NCBI GenBank assembly: GCA_004431415.1 | Contig: QPMI01000582.1 | Span: forward strand, 1-64,000 | From: Cyanophora paradoxa | Taxonomy: Eukaryota > Glaucocystophyceae > Cyanophorales > Cyanophoraceae | Direction of reading: 5' to 3' | DNA length: 64,000 bases | Part shown: positions 8,736 to 20,708 of the stretch, piece after piece | Layout of the letters: each line of letters begins with the position of its first letter | How positions within the stretch are numbered: position 1 is the stretch's first letter | Notes under the pieces: model-generated | Databases searched by the model: none | What the model was told of the DNA's origin: nothing | Seen by the model: only the letters and a program-made list of their open reading frames with translations | Program-made: the position numbers and the translations under genes

Positions 8736-11700
8736 CGCGGCGTCGAAGGCCGCCCAGCCCTGGGTGCGCGCGTTGTCCTTGTCGAGGGTGCCGGCCGCGG
8801 GGCGGTCGGCCGCGGCGATCTGGTACAGCGACTCGGCGCTGGCGTCGCTCTTCGAGTACGCGTGCGAGTCGGAGGTCGACTGGACAGACTGCAGGTAAAC
8901 TGCGGCACGATCACGTGGTCAGGCATCGATATCTAGATTGATGGTTTGAGTTCTGATCGTCAGACAGGACCCGGAGCGCACCCTTGAAGAGAGCGGTGCC
9001 GTCATTGTCCTGGATCTCGCCACTAGATCACGCACGAAAAATGAAGCGATCAGACAGAGACATAGAAGATGAAACGAGCGCATTGATATCTAGAGCACGC
9101 ACCCGAGGTCGCCAGGGCCAGTCCAGGTGAACACGCCGCTGTCGGCGTCGATGTCGTCGAGAGAGACGACGGGCTTGTACGGGTCGCAGGGGTTGGTGGT
9201 GAAAAAGGAGGTCGGGCTCGCGGCGCTGCACTTCTCCGCGTTGCAGGCGATGAAGCGGAGCTCGTACTTTGCGTTCTTCGTCAGACCCGACTGCGTGTGC
9301 GGGATCACCGCCGCCGCCCCCGTCAGTGTGGGGTCGAGGGCGCCGGTGGACGACCAGGTCTCGGACGGCTCAATGCTCGTGTTGGCAGGGATGTGGCGCC
9401 ACTCGACTGCGGCGCAGCCAAGTTAAATAAAAGCGCAAGAGCAAATTTTCAGAGGCTGGAAAGTCTCAAGATGCGCGACGCACAAGTGATGCTGACGATC
9501 TGGCTGCCATCGCTGGCGTCGCCATCGTCGCCGACGGCGCCGTCGGGCAGGCTGAAGATGGCGGTATCGCAGGTGTTGTCCTTGGCAGCGCCGTTGGGAG
9601 CCTTCAGGCCCGACGGCTTCTCGGCCGACGTTGGCCCTCGCTTGCTCGCCTCGGACGAGTTTTTGCCGCTGTCGCACGCGCCGACCTTGATCTTGAACAG
9701 GTAGCTGCGAGACACGCTGCCGTGAGCGAACAGCAAAGCGAATCCACTCGCGCGAGATCGCACCTGACGCCGGGGTCGAGAGCGGTGATGTTGGCCTGGA
9801 TCGTGGAGGTCTGGCCAGGGGTCGGCACGGGGATGGCGATCCAGCCATCCTCGTCCCTGAAGCACGGGCCGCCGTTCTCGCAGTTCGGGTGGTTGACCGC
9901 CGCCGTCATGTCGACCACGTCGGGGTCGGTCTCGGTCTTGGTGGCCTGGAGGTAGTACGTGCAGATGACCTGGTCCACGCCGCCGGCCTTTGGGCTCTCG
10001 TGCGAGCCGTAGCCGTCAGGCACCGGGGCCCTGCCGCACACGGGGTGTCAAGCGGAAGCCCAGAGTGCGAGATCGACGCTGGACCGGAGCTGGCGAACCA
10101 GGCGAGGTCGACCTTGCCGGGTTCTCATCGTCCTTCGCCTCGGTGATCGACGCATCGTCCACGGGCTGCGGGTTGACGACAGGGACGGTCCAGTTCACGG
10201 GGAGCGGCGTCGACGAGAGCCCGGCAGCGTTCGTCACAACGACGGAGATGGTGATGTCCGTGCCGGGACCATCTGGCAGACCAGCGGCGTGCTAGGGACC
10301 GAGCAATCGCTTGCAGCGGGGTCGCAGACCGCATCCGCATATGTCTCGCCGTTCGTCTGTCCCTTGATGGTGTACTGCGAGCTGTGTGAGGCGATGCGCA
10401 GGAGCCGTGGAACGGATCTGGATCACAAGAACGAAAGACTAGGCTACATGAGCTAGAAAGTGGAGACGCAGCACCTTGTAGGATGCGACAGCGGAGCCGC
10501 CATTGTCAGTAGTCGCCAGCCAGGTGAAGTCGAAGCAGGTGTTGTAATCGCTGCGCATGCGCAAGAGAGTTTTATGCACCCGATCAATGCATGTAGACCA
10601 TTGCGCGTGCACATGCGCTGCAAAGATATTGTGAACACGCACGCGTTGGTGACAGCGATATCCTTTGGCGTGACCGGGAGCGGACGAATCGCTGAGCAGG
10701 CACATACATGTGAGCGAAAACGGGATCGCTGCAAGGCATGGTGAGGGGGTGGCGAAACGCACCATCGGGGGTGGACTTCTTGGTGCTCGCGGGGCTCGAG
10801 TCGAGGGCCGGAGCGCATTGGGTGCCCTGGTTGGCGACCACCGAGTAGGTGTATTCCGTCTTGGGGCTCAGGCCGACAACGTCGACCCGGACCTTGCTCT
10901 CGCCGTCCACAGTGGTCGGCTCGAGGCCGCCCCACTCGCAATCGTCATTGCCATCCGGGCACGGGGACATGGTCATGGTGTACGTGATGGAAGAGCAGCC
11001 GCCGTTCCAGCGGCGCGGGGTGTCCGTCGTGCTGTCGGAGAGGGGGAGCCACGAGACGGTGGCGGTCCACTTGCGCGAGGTGGTCTCCACGCCCGGCTGG
11101 CCGTCGTCGGTGGGGTCGTTGGTGTAGGTCACGCCGACGGTCACGCCGTCGGGGCGGACGTCTGCGCGAGTGTGAGACGCGCGCGCCGGGCGCTTGTGCA
11201 TTTAGATCTCTTCTTGTTTAATTTTCCAGCAGCACGCACTGTCGACGCGGATCTCGGAGGTCTCGCCATTGTTGGAGCCCGTCTCGGAGCCGCAGTCGGT
11301 CGGGCCGGCGATGGCCGTCACCTTGTAGTCGTGCTCGCTCCCTAAAATTTGCAAACTCAAGTAAGCAGAGAATTCGAGAATGCGAGTGCGAGGCTGAGCG
11401 CGCGGCCGTACCAGGCTCCAGCCCGCTGTCCGTCCAGCAGTAGCTGTATCCGGTCTTGCCGGTCAGGGCTGTGTCCGACACGGAGATCTTCGACGAGGTG
11501 ACCCCATCGGAATCGGGATCGCGCTGAATCTGATACTTGCAGATCTGGCGCGCGCATTGAGCCAATGAAAGTGAGAAAAGAGCACTTCAATAACGCAAGA
11601 ACCTTGTAGTTCGCGGGATCGCCGCCCTGAGCATCGAAGTCAGCTGCAGGCCCGGCGACCGTGCGCAAGCAGCGCGGCGGCCCCAGGACGCACGGCGTAA

Positions 11701-14700
11701 GTGGGGTCGTTCCAGCACACTTGCACGGTCGGGGCCGTGCAGGGCGTCTCGGAGTTCCCGCACACGTTTTCAGCGACGGGCGCGGGCGCTCCCGGGTCGG
11801 TCGCTGCAGGACCGGTGCCGTCAAATGGCCGCCATGTCATGATCATAAATCCATCTTAAGCGCACGGTCGGTCTCAACGGAAAGCTTGCGGGTCGGCGAC
11901 ACCGCGGGCGCCACCGGTGTCAGGGGCTGCGGCGAATCGCCAACGTCGTTGAAGCAGTTGTACGTGACCTGATTCAAAATTATGCACGCACGGTCAGCGA
12001 AAGCCAGATAAGAGCAAAGCCAGATAAGAGCGTAATAGATATTGATTAAAATCAAACGACCGCGCACGTCGTAGAAGTAGCCGGGGTCGAGACCGGTGAA
12101 GCGGATGTCGTTCTTCCAGTCGCCCGAGAAGTCCGCCGGGATGAAGTAGTCCTTGCTCTGGATCTGGTACTTGGCGACCAGATCGTCGGCGGACGCGCCG
12201 GGCACGGCTGTCTGGCGGCGGATCTCAACCGTCTGTGAGCGCAAGCGCCACGTCGGCATGTCATCAGGACCAAGTACGGCCGCAGCCGCTGCGCGCGGGG
12301 CGCATGCGCACGCAGTTGCGGAGAGTGGCGCCGCCGTCGAACGCCGGCTTCTTGATGTCGACCTCGATCCAGGTCTTGTCCTCGCCGCTCGTGCGCTCGT
12401 CGAGGTCGTACGGCTCGACAGCTGCACGATCGCGGGCAGTTTGCAATGGTGTCAAAAACGGCGGCAAAACAGCGAGGAGCTCGAGCGCACGGTCCATCTC
12501 AAACGTCTCCTCTGCCCCCACAGTGCAGCGCTCCGGAGCGTACGCGCCGTCGACGGGGGACACGTTGCAGACGGTGACCTTGCACTTGTACGAGCCACCT
12601 GACCACGAGCACGCACACGCATCGAGTTGAGTGCGGTGTGCGAGCTCAACACGAGATCGACGCACCAGGCTTCATCAGGCCAACGTCGATCGCGCGCTGG
12701 GACATGCCAGTCACGTCCGAGTCGAAGGTGAAGCCGGCCGAGAGTGTGTCGGCCAGACCCTCGCAGTGCACGCGGAAGACGGTCTCCGCGGCGCCTCCGC
12801 TGCTCGTGCGTCAGCTAGAACTCTTCAACTGCAACCGCTCAAGGTAAATATTGATCATGAGAAACCAACGCACTCGTAATCAATAGTCGAGTCGGACTCG
12901 CGCTGGTCCTGGCCCAGCTTCGTGCAATCGACGCTGCTCGTCGGCGTCGCGCGGGCCGGGGTCCGCCACGTCCACTCGAGCTTGCCCTTGTACTTGCGGT
13001 TCCCGTCGTAGCCGGAGAAGCCGTAGCCCGAGGCGGTGAGGTCCATGGTCGGCTTCTTGGGCGCGGAGGGCGCGACGATGGGCTGCGTCCACGTCTTCGT
13101 CACGACAGCGCTCGCGTAGTCCTCCTCGTTGACGGCCCGAATCTGCCGCGCAAGCGCGTGAGACTGAGCTGGCGTGCATGATTACTGGTCGTTCAATGCA
13201 GACCTGTGCCTCCATGTCGGCGCCAGCGATGAGGCCGGTGAGGCTCTTGGACAGAGCGGTCCCAGCGACCGAAGCATCTTCGCCCCAGCCCACGGTTGCG
13301 CTTGCGGTGCCGCCCCCGCACGAGGTCGTAAGCCCGTGCCGGCGCATGTCCTTCCAACGCACTCGCGGAGGTGTCGGCGTCGAAGGTGGTGGGCACGGCG
13401 GGATTCGTGGCGCGGTTCTTGAACGTCTGCCCGTCGTCGGAGTCGGAGGTGAGCTCGACGCCGGACACCGTGTCCTTGTTGGTGACCGTGCAGCTGGGCG
13501 TCCACAGCACGGCCGCGAGGGGCAGCGCGGGATCCGGCGACGTCTCGCTGAAGGAGAACGACAGCGAGGCCGCGTTTCCGGGCACGGTCTTGGTGACGAC
13601 TGTGGTCCCCTTGGTCACCTTTGCAGTGTACTCCTTCAGCGGGGCCCCTCTGAGCGCCGCCCATTCCGTGTCAGAACAAGGGGATTATTCCAACTAAATC
13701 GAAGCATTGCACCCGTTGCTCGAAGGGGCAGTGATCGTGCAGGTCGCGCGCTTGTAGAGGGGAGTGCTCGGGTCGCCCTTGAGCCCCGTGACGACGGCCG
13801 GGACGGTACAGCTGATGCCGCACTTGGTCGGCTTGATGGCCGGCTGGTGCCAGTCGAAGGAGTTCGAGTAGCCGCTCCGGCTGGCCTCGTTCGTGGCCTG
13901 GATGGCGAACTTGTAGTTGTGGCCAGGCTGCAGGTCGACGTCGTTGGTGAAGCTCAGGACGCTGTTGGCGAATCCGGTCTTCGTGCTGCCCGAAACCGCG
14001 GCCCAGTCCTTCACGTCGCCCGTGCAGGCGTCCGCCTCGGTGACCTCGCAGTACAGGAGCTTGTACGAGCTGAGTACGGGGGCGCCGTAGAAGCTGGCCT
14101 TGCGCCTGGAGAGGGAGAGCGCGGGCGTGAGCTCGCGCGAGGGGTTGAGCGCAGGCGAGGGCAGGTCCGCGTGGCGCACCAGGTGACGGTCGCCGTGTCG
14201 TCGTCCTTCTTGGTGATGTCTGTGATGGCGACGCCGCTGTGGGCGCTCCAGTCGGGGTCCTCGGGGTCGGTCTTAAAGGTGCCCGTGTCGTCGTCCGTGC
14301 CGCAAGTTGCGGTGTGGACGGTGACGGTCGCCGAGTAGGTCGTATCTGCGCGGCGCTCAGCGATGGCAGGCCTAGGCTTACGCCCCGGCGGCGGCCGCAG
14401 CGCGCACATGGGCTGAGGCCCGTGACGGTCTTGGAAGTGGAGGTGGCGCTGATGCCAGAGTAAGTGCTCCCCGCAACGGAGACGGTGAAGCTCTGAACGC
14501 CGCCCCTGAGGATGGGTGTCAGCTCAGTGAGAAACATCATGCAGTATTATGAAATCATCAGAGATCTGGAACGAACTGGCAGCCGCCGTCGTAGACGTCC
14601 TTCCAGCCGATGATGCCGCCGCGGGATCCGTCCTTCTTCGGGTCAATAGTGACGCGCGGACTGACGGCTGCGACGCGAGTGACAGCGGGTGAGGCGTGCT

Positions 14701-15592
14701 CGAGGACTTTTGGCGTTGCATCGAAAAGGAGAGGTGCGCACGGTCCTTGGTCTTGCTCGTCTGAGCCGTGGAGGAGAACGAGTCGATGACGGGACCGGCC
14801 TTGCTCCAGACCTGCACCTTGAGCGAGTAGTGGAAGCCTGAGGCGGCCCGTATCGCGTAAGCTCTCAGATGCTACGCCTGGCGAACCTCGAGTCCCCAAC
14901 ATGCGCACCGGGTTTGATGGTCTGCTCGCCGAGCGTGTAGTGCTCGCTCTTCTCGCTGGAGGCGACGAGCGTGCAGGCCGTGAGCGCCTTCTGGGGCTGG
15001 TAGTACACGCCGCACTCGTAGAACCAGGCTGCAGCCGCGCAAGGAGATGAGGACGTGATCGCGAGGAAAGAAAGGGCGCCAAACGCGCAAGAGGATGCAC
15101 CCTGGTAGTAGTTGATGAGGCAGCCAGTGCAGCCGTCGTCCGTGTAGTTGTTCAGCGGGTTGATGGCGGGGGCGCTCCACGACGGGGTCGCCTTTGTGTC
15201 GTCGCTGCACAGAGGCCGTCAGATAGTTCAAAGCGAATCGAACGAGCGCAAGAGAGACTCTGCACCTCGTCGAAAAGTCGATTGCGAGCTGCGAAGCCGG
15301 CTCGGGATCGACGGCGAAGAGCCGAGCCGCGGATGAGGAGCTCGACGCCTCGAGGCCCGCCTGCGCGAGCAAAGCCAGGTGTAAGCGGTGGCGCAAGCTT
15401 GCCAGCGCGCGCTCATTGCACTTGCGCGGAGCCGCACCGAGTTGACAGCCGTGACCGTGGCGAAAATCAGCGTGTAGGGGTTGAGACCGCAGACATAGGT
15501 GTAGCGGCCGTCGGGGCTGTTGCCGTCGACGGTGGAGAGGACCGAAACTAACGGGCCCGACGTCGACGCGACCGTGACGGTGTAGCTGTCGG
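8736..15592 (-). CDS. Fibronectin type III repeat protein, 3' part, truncated at 8736
   Basis: A series of about 20 minus-strand exons of 100-350 bases separated by ~60-100-base introns. Clear exon cores lie near 15592-15438, 14530-14400, 14350-14180, 14090-13690, 13640-13350, 13145-12870, 12230-12055, 11540-11415, 11170-10745, 10390-10110, 10015-9755, 9715-9460, 9415-9100 and 8895-8740. They carry FN3 hallmarks: a tryptophan in strand B (ATVSWLPL, GVFTWTGP), then L-x-P/K-x-x-Y (LSPKTEYTYSVVANQ, LTKNAKYELRFIACNAEK) and terminal A-x-N. Cys pairs are frequent, as expected of a secreted adhesin. The last exon (QSTSDSHAYSKSDASAE...GWAAFDA) runs without a stop into the inverted repeat at 8735, so the 3' end is missing. 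The 5' part is at 26579-31677. Confidence 0.75.
8745..8895 (-). CDS. Last surviving exon of the FN3 gene, cut by the island junction
   Basis: The minus-strand frame encodes SDASAESLYQIAAADRPAAG followed by TLDKDNARTQGWAAFDA, with host-like codon use, and then runs directly into the right arm of the inverted repeat. Beyond that point it reads junk through the repeat to a stop in the AT-rich side near 8640. There is no splice donor or stop at the join, so the break is not a natural gene end. Confidence 0.65.
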
Positions 15593-15776
15593 GCATCGGA
15601 CACGCGTGAGCAGCGCGAGCTCGAGGTGTGCGAGCGCGCAAGGGCGCGCGACGCACTGGCGGATGAACTCGGCGCCAAACGTAAGGAGCTGTTTCGCATG
15701 TCGCAGACGGCCCCGGACGGACCTCGACGGGCCGAAAACGGCGCGACCTTTTGGACATCCCGCTAGTTCGCGAGCT

Positions 15777-15786
15777 TTAACAATGG
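15777..15786. repeat. Left copy of 10-bp direct repeat TTAACAATGG (candidate target-site duplication)
   Basis: The identical 10-mer occurs at 26534-26543. The two copies bracket the 10.7-kb block of foreign genes that separates the halves of the FN3 gene. Both lie in non-coding sequence between FN3 exons. The chance of a 10-base match in two ~100-base flanks is low but not negligible. Because the repeat begins TTAA, a 4-bp TTAA duplication is a second possibility. Confidence 0.5.
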
Positions 15787-15992
15787 ATGGAATTTGAATT
15801 TTGAACACGGCCGTGTCACGGCGGCTATCAGCCGGCTGAGTTCGAGTTCGAGCTGGCTAGACCAAATTCTATATCCCCCCAAGCCATCTCCCCCCCCTTC
15901 CAAGCCACGGCCAGCTGCAGCTAGATTGCGGCCAGCCACGGACTTGCGCGGGAAAAGCAAAAGCGCTTATAGCTTAGCGTTCGGCGATCGAG

Positions 15993-17749
15993 ATGCCGCT
16001 CTCTGTGCTGTCTGCCAAGGTCGGCTCAGCGTTCGGTTCCATTAGAGCGTGGCTGGGCGGCGCCAGCGATGGCAGGCCGCGGCACGGCCAGATTGGCGGC
16101 AGCACCTGCGGCAGCCAGGACGACCTCGGCGAGGACGTGAATCCAGACGACTTTGGCGACGCAGCTTTGAGCGAGCAAGTCGTTCAGCCTGCGCATGCAG
16201 CGCCAGCTGCGCATGCGACGGCCGCGGTCGCGCTGGCGCCTCCCGCGGCGGAGCCGGCGGGCGGGAGCGACTCCCCACAAGTCTCGCCAGTACGCTCAGA
16301 GCTCGAGCAGAGCCCCGGCAGCGGCTGCTGTGAGACGCCAGGGACGCCTTTGGGGGGGGGTACGCCTGTACAGCCGTGTACGCCGCCTGTCGCAGCTGCC
16401 TCATCAGCGACCCCCGTGTACACGCCTGATCGCCCGCGTCGCAAGCGGGTAGTAGCTGCGCCCTCGCAATCGCAGCCTTCGCATGATCAGCCGGCCACGC
16501 CTCCACGCACGCAGCCGCCGGCGGCAGCGGCCTCGCCAGCGACCCCCGTGGACATGCCTAAGCGCGTGAGTCGCAAGCGGGCAGCGGCGGCGACCTCCCA
16601 GCCTTCGCCCGCGGCGGCACCGAGCGAGCAATATGAGGATCCCTTCGTTGCCATGGAGCGGTATATGGACGATCCCTCTGTCGCGCCGTCGCCTGCCAGC
16701 TCAGCCGCGAAGAAGCCAGCCCCGAAGAAGCCCGCCACGTCCACCAAGCAGCAGTGCAAGCGGCGCAAGTGCGATGTCGAGATGACGGGCGAGGAGGAAG
16801 ATCGATTCACCCCCTGGGACAAGCCCGGGCGGCACCGCTTTCGCATCGAGGAGGAGGACGCCGCACTCTATCGGAGGCTCACCGGCTGCAAGCGGGTTTC
16901 CGATGCGGTTCGCATGGCGTCCAAGCTCCTTGAAGCGATCGAGTACCTTCAGCAGCGTGTGCGCGCGCCGTTTCACGCCGCCGTGCGCTTCGCCCGCAGC
17001 TTGCCTCGCTGATTCGGGCCGCAGGATGTCCTAGACAAGGGTCTAACTGGCGCGGAGCTCGCCAATCAACTGAAGGCGAAAGTCGACGTGTTCCTCCGTG
17101 CACCGGCGCAGCGTGAGGAGCTCCAACAGAAGTGCAGCTCCCTGGAGCGGGAGCTCCCTGATCTGCGGTGGGCCAACAGGGAGAAGCAGCGGCAGATCGC
17201 TCAACGGGAGGAGAAGATCGCTCAGCTGGAGAAGGAGATGATGCAGCTCAACGCCAGTCTGGTGAGCCCGCCGGCCGCCGCGCCGCCCGCGCCGCCGGCG
17301 CCCGCAATGCGCTGCTGACGGCGGTCCCTCCGGCGCCCGCAGAGAGCGACTCGGGTCAAAAACCTCGAAGAGGAGTGCGAGGAGCTGCAGAACCAGAACG
17401 CTGCGCTGCAGACGAAGGTGGATGACTTGGAAAACAAGGTCCGCGATTGCCCACACGCGTGCGTGCGCCCGCTGGCGCGTAACGCGGCGCGGCGCAGGTC
17501 TCAAGGATGAAGAGGAATTGGGACTTGGAGTTGGAGCGTGAGGCGAAGGTGTGGCGGAAGGAGGAGCGCATGTACATAAAGGAGGTGGAGGAGCTGGAGG
17601 CCGTTATCGAGTATCTCTACATGAGGGACGTGCTCATGCGGGAACCCCGGGGGCCTAGGGTCGCAGGGTGGGTCGCCGCGGTCCAGCAGCTACACGCTGC
17701 TGTGCCGCCGGAGACGTCGCCTTTCGAGGCGCCCGCCATCGGGCGCTAG
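15993..17749 (+). CDS. Ala/Pro-rich nuclear-type protein with C-terminal coiled coil (spliced)
   Basis: Exon 1 (15993-16982) encodes a low-complexity Ala/Pro/Ser region with repeats of ASSATPVYTPDRPRRKRV / ASPATPVDMPKRVSRKRA. It is followed by a basic cluster KKPATSTKQQCKRRK, which looks like a bipartite nuclear localisation signal, and an acidic-aromatic segment. A 42-base GT...AG intron (16983-17024) joins in phase to a coiled-coil exon (AELANQLKAKVDVFL...REELQQKCSSLERELP...EEKIAQLEKEMMQL). Further short exons (about 17345-17435 and 17491-17749) continue the coiled coil (NLEEECEELQNQNAALQTKV) and end FEAPAIGR. I do not recognise the family. Position inside the FN3 intron suggests a mobile-element accessory gene. 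Confidence 0.5.
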
Positions 17750-19213
17750 CCCCGGCCCGCTCGCTTCGTCCTGCATAGCTAGAGCTCTCATCGGATGAGA
17801 AAAATTTGTGTTCCTTTTGCGCATGCGTCGCCCACACGACAGCCGGGCGGGGACGCGGGGCGCGGCTGGGTTGGCTAACTGTGCGTGCATCCGGAGCCTC
17901 CGAGCAAGCCTAGCCTATAAGCTCGGCGACGCTGAGCTAGGTGCGCCCGGCGCGCCTGGTAATCTGCTCGGGAAGGTCGGAACGGCTTGGGCACGGAACC
18001 GGGGTCGGCCGCAAAGGCGGACCGTGCCAGACCCAATCGGCGCTGAGCTACGCCGGCGCGCCTGGTAATCTGCTCGGGAAGCTCGGGATGAGTCAAGGCC
18101 TCGCACCTGGGGCTGGCAATCCATGCACTGCGGCAAGCAGCCGCTGCCCCACCGACCTCGTCTCGCAGAAGCGGGTCACGGAGATGAAGGAAGACCGCGT
18201 GAAGCGCCGCGGGCGCTCTCGTGGCATGCCGGGCCGGGCCGGGCGTATGCGTACCCGGTTGGCCAGCGGAGGAAACTCGGCTGACTGAGCGGCTCGCGCT
18301 TTCGACAACGTGGCACTGTGGCACTGTAGTACACCTGGCGAGGCGCACGCCGCGACAACGATTCGGCGAGGCGCACGCCCTCGCCCGCGAACTTGGAACA
18401 TACGCACGCCTGCCCTGGATCGCGGACCGAGCCTCGGAGACTTCCGCCCTCTCCGAGGCTCATGGCTGAAGCTGCGATAGCATGGTGCCGGCTGGCTGAG
18501 GCCGCCCGTGCCGGAGCAGCTGCAGCCGGGGCCAAGTGGCTGGCCGGCGCCTTAAGCGCGCGGCTGCACTGCGAGCGGGGAGCTGGGCTCGCTGTCGGCG
18601 GCAATCTTATCCGCTCTCAAGGTTTCGCAAGGCTGCGAGCGCGCGGCGACCCCCGGTATCGCGTTCGCAATTTTTGATCTGCCAGGGAATCTGCACTCCG
18701 AGGCTTGCGATTGAAGCACGGCAGCCTCGTATCTTGATTAGAACTTTTTATTCAAGATGTAGAGGCGTCACACGGCGTTATTTAGTGCCCTGCACAAAGC
18801 CCCCGCGATGGGCCCATTTAACCCGTCATACCATATGACTCATCATACGCCTATACACTACGTTACAGCTAGTCTTCTGCTGACTTTTGGCCCTTCCAAA
18901 TTGGGCCCATCGCCCCAGGAGCTGGGAGACATCGAAAAAAGCTTAGAGAACCTTTTTAAAGCACTATATAAGGCCTCCTATGCAGCTGCAGGGTCGGGGG
19001 AGGCCTTGTATGGCGCGAAAATAGGCTCCCGAGGCCCCCGGACTGCCAGAGTGTCCCGGAGGCCCCCGACTGTCCCGCCAGGCGCCCCGCCCTGTCAGCC
19101 CGCCCCGCCAGCCCGCCCGCCACTCTCGGTAGTCACTGAGTGCCACGGTGCCACGGTGCCACGGTGCGCGCACGATAGCAGAATAACTAGTAAATCTGTC
19201 GTATTCAAGCCAG
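17750..19213. other. Gene-poor stretch with short direct repeats
   Basis: I see no convincing gene here. The stretch has the 29-bp direct repeat described separately, the 15-mer GGCGAGGCGCACGCC twice near 18338-18380, and a TATA-like CTATATAAGG at 18963-18972 without an obvious gene start just downstream on the plus strand. Open frames on both strands are short and of the kind GC-rich DNA produces by chance. Confidence 0.4.
17947..18081. repeat. 29-bp direct repeat, two copies 105 bp apart
   Basis: The sequence beginning CCGGCGCGCCTGGTAATCTG and ending CTCGGGAAG is found at 17947-17975 and 18053-18081, with flanking similarity (GCTGAGCTA precedes each). The copies are identical over 29 bases. 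No function is evident. Confidence 0.7.
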
Positions 19214-19276
19214 GTGCAGACTGCAGCTGGTGACTCTAGCTGCAGACATCGTCCGGCCGCGAGACGAGGACGCCGT

Positions 19277-19565
19277 CGCCGGCAGGGCGGCGACCGGCGG
19301 GGCGGGGGCGGGGCCGGCGGGCGGGGCGGGGCCGGCGGGGCGGGGCGGGGCGGGCGGGGGCGGGGCGGGGCGGGGGCGGGGCGGCGGGGCGGGGGCGGGG
19401 CGGGGCGGGGCGGGGCGGGGGCGGGGCGGGGCGGGGCGGGGGCGGGGCGGGGCGGGGGCGGGGCGGGGCGGGGCGGGGGCGGGGCCGGCGGGGCGGGGGC
19501 GGGGGCCGGCGGGGCGGGGGCGGGGCCGGCGGGGCGGGGGCGGCTAACGGCGGGGCGGGGGCGGC
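19277..19565 (+). repeat. G-rich minisatellite (GGGGCGGGGC type), potential G-quadruplex
   Basis: Nearly 290 bases consist of runs of 3-5 G separated by single or double C, with units GGGGC, GGGGCGGGGC and GGGGCCGGC. The plus strand contains dozens of G-runs, well beyond what a quadruplex needs. It lies immediately beyond the 3' end of the minus-strand gene at 19574-20306. Apparent long frames across it on both strands (Arg/Gly or Pro/Ala only) are products of the repeat. Confidence 0.85.
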
Positions 19566-19573
19566 TAACGGCG

Positions 19574-20306
19574 CTACGCTTCGTCGTCGGCATCGTCCGG
19601 CCGCGAGACGAGCACGCCGTCGCCGCGACGCAGGCGGCGGCGCTTGCACCGAGCAGCAGCAGCAGCCCCGTCCGCCTCCGCCGCCGCCTCCGCCGCCTCC
19701 GCCGCCGCCGCCGCCGCCGCCTGCTGCTGCCGGATGCGCACCCGCTGGAAGTGCTCCGCGCACTTGAAGAGATTGTCGCCGAAATGCTCCATCTGCCCCG
19801 CCCGCCGCTGCAAGGCCGTCACGTTGTCATAGAGAGGCTTGAAGGCCGCCTCCTCGTAGAGCCCGAGGGGGTCCTGCCCGCAGAAGCGCGCCGTGCTGCG
19901 GTGCTTGCGGATCTCCGACCGCAGGTTAATGGCCTCGAGGAGGTTGTTGTGCGCCAGCGCGACCTCGAACTGCTCGTACAGCTGCTCGTGCTCGCGCATC
20001 CACGCGCGCGCGTACTCCAGCAACTGCTTGAGCTCGGCCAGCTTGTATGGCCTCACCGAGTCGCGCTCTATTGCGAGGTTGACCTCCAAAGCTGCCTGGT
20101 GGCGCCGCCTGATCTCATCCTCCTCCTCGAGCGCGCGCTCCTCGTCCGCCTTCATGCGCGCCCTGCGCTCGGCGCGCTGCCGCTGGTCCATCGCTCTCCG
20201 AGTCGCTGCTGTTGATCTCGATGACAGACGAAGTCATTGGGCGATTGCACGGCGCGTTGATGGTCTCCTCCTGGTCCTCCTCCTCGGACACGTAGTCAGC
20301 GGGCAT
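19574..20306 (-). CDS. Helical acidic/basic protein with SUMO-interaction-like motif
   Basis: The main frame (20191-19574, 205 codons) starts MDQRQRAERRARMKADEE and is strongly helical: E/R-rich N-terminus, then LAELKQLLEYARAWMREHEQ and LLEAINLRSEIRKHRSTA, then a poly-Ala/Glu tract and a basic tail KRRRLRRGDG. Upstream in another frame, 20306-20192 encodes MPADYVSEEEDQEE...SSVIEINSSDSES, which resembles a SUMO-interacting motif (V-I-E-I followed by acidic/Ser residues). The two may be joined by a short intron or separated by an indel; I could not settle which. Family unknown; part of the insertion block. Confidence 0.45.
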
Positions 20307-20708
20307 ATGCTTCGCTCCACAGCTAACATAGCTACACTGTCGATGCGACATAGCTAACGCTTGAGGCTGCTTCAGGCCCACCAGCTGCAGGGCGTTCAGC
20401 TGGAGTTGGACGTTCAGCAGTTTGCGTACCCAGTCTGGGCATGCTCCCCTTGCTTAGCGCGTCATACCCATATCGACGAGCGAGCATCGCGGCCGGCAAG
20501 GACCGCGCGGGTGGACCAGCCGCTTCGCCTAAGGTAGCTATGCATCGCAATTGCGCATTATCGCGCATGCTGGGCTCGCCTGCTGCTCTTCGGCGCCTAA
20601 CTGTCGCGGATGTGTATGCTTGCTCGCGGCGCTCGGAGCTGCCGCTTCCGCAGATGGCAGGGGAGGTACACGCGATCTTTTTTTCCGAGTTTTGAACCCG
20701 CCCGCGCG

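Noticed and set aside
13178-14338. 386-codon plus-strand frame across the FN3 exons
   Set aside because: It overlaps several clear FN3 exons on the minus strand and has no recognisable domain. Long chance frames are common at this G+C.
18963-18972. TATA-box-like CTATATAAGG as a promoter
   Set aside because: No gene start with coding character follows within 200 bases on the plus strand.
19214-20215. 333-codon Gly/Arg-rich plus-strand frame
   Set aside because: It is produced by the G/C minisatellite and by the reverse of the helical minus-strand gene.
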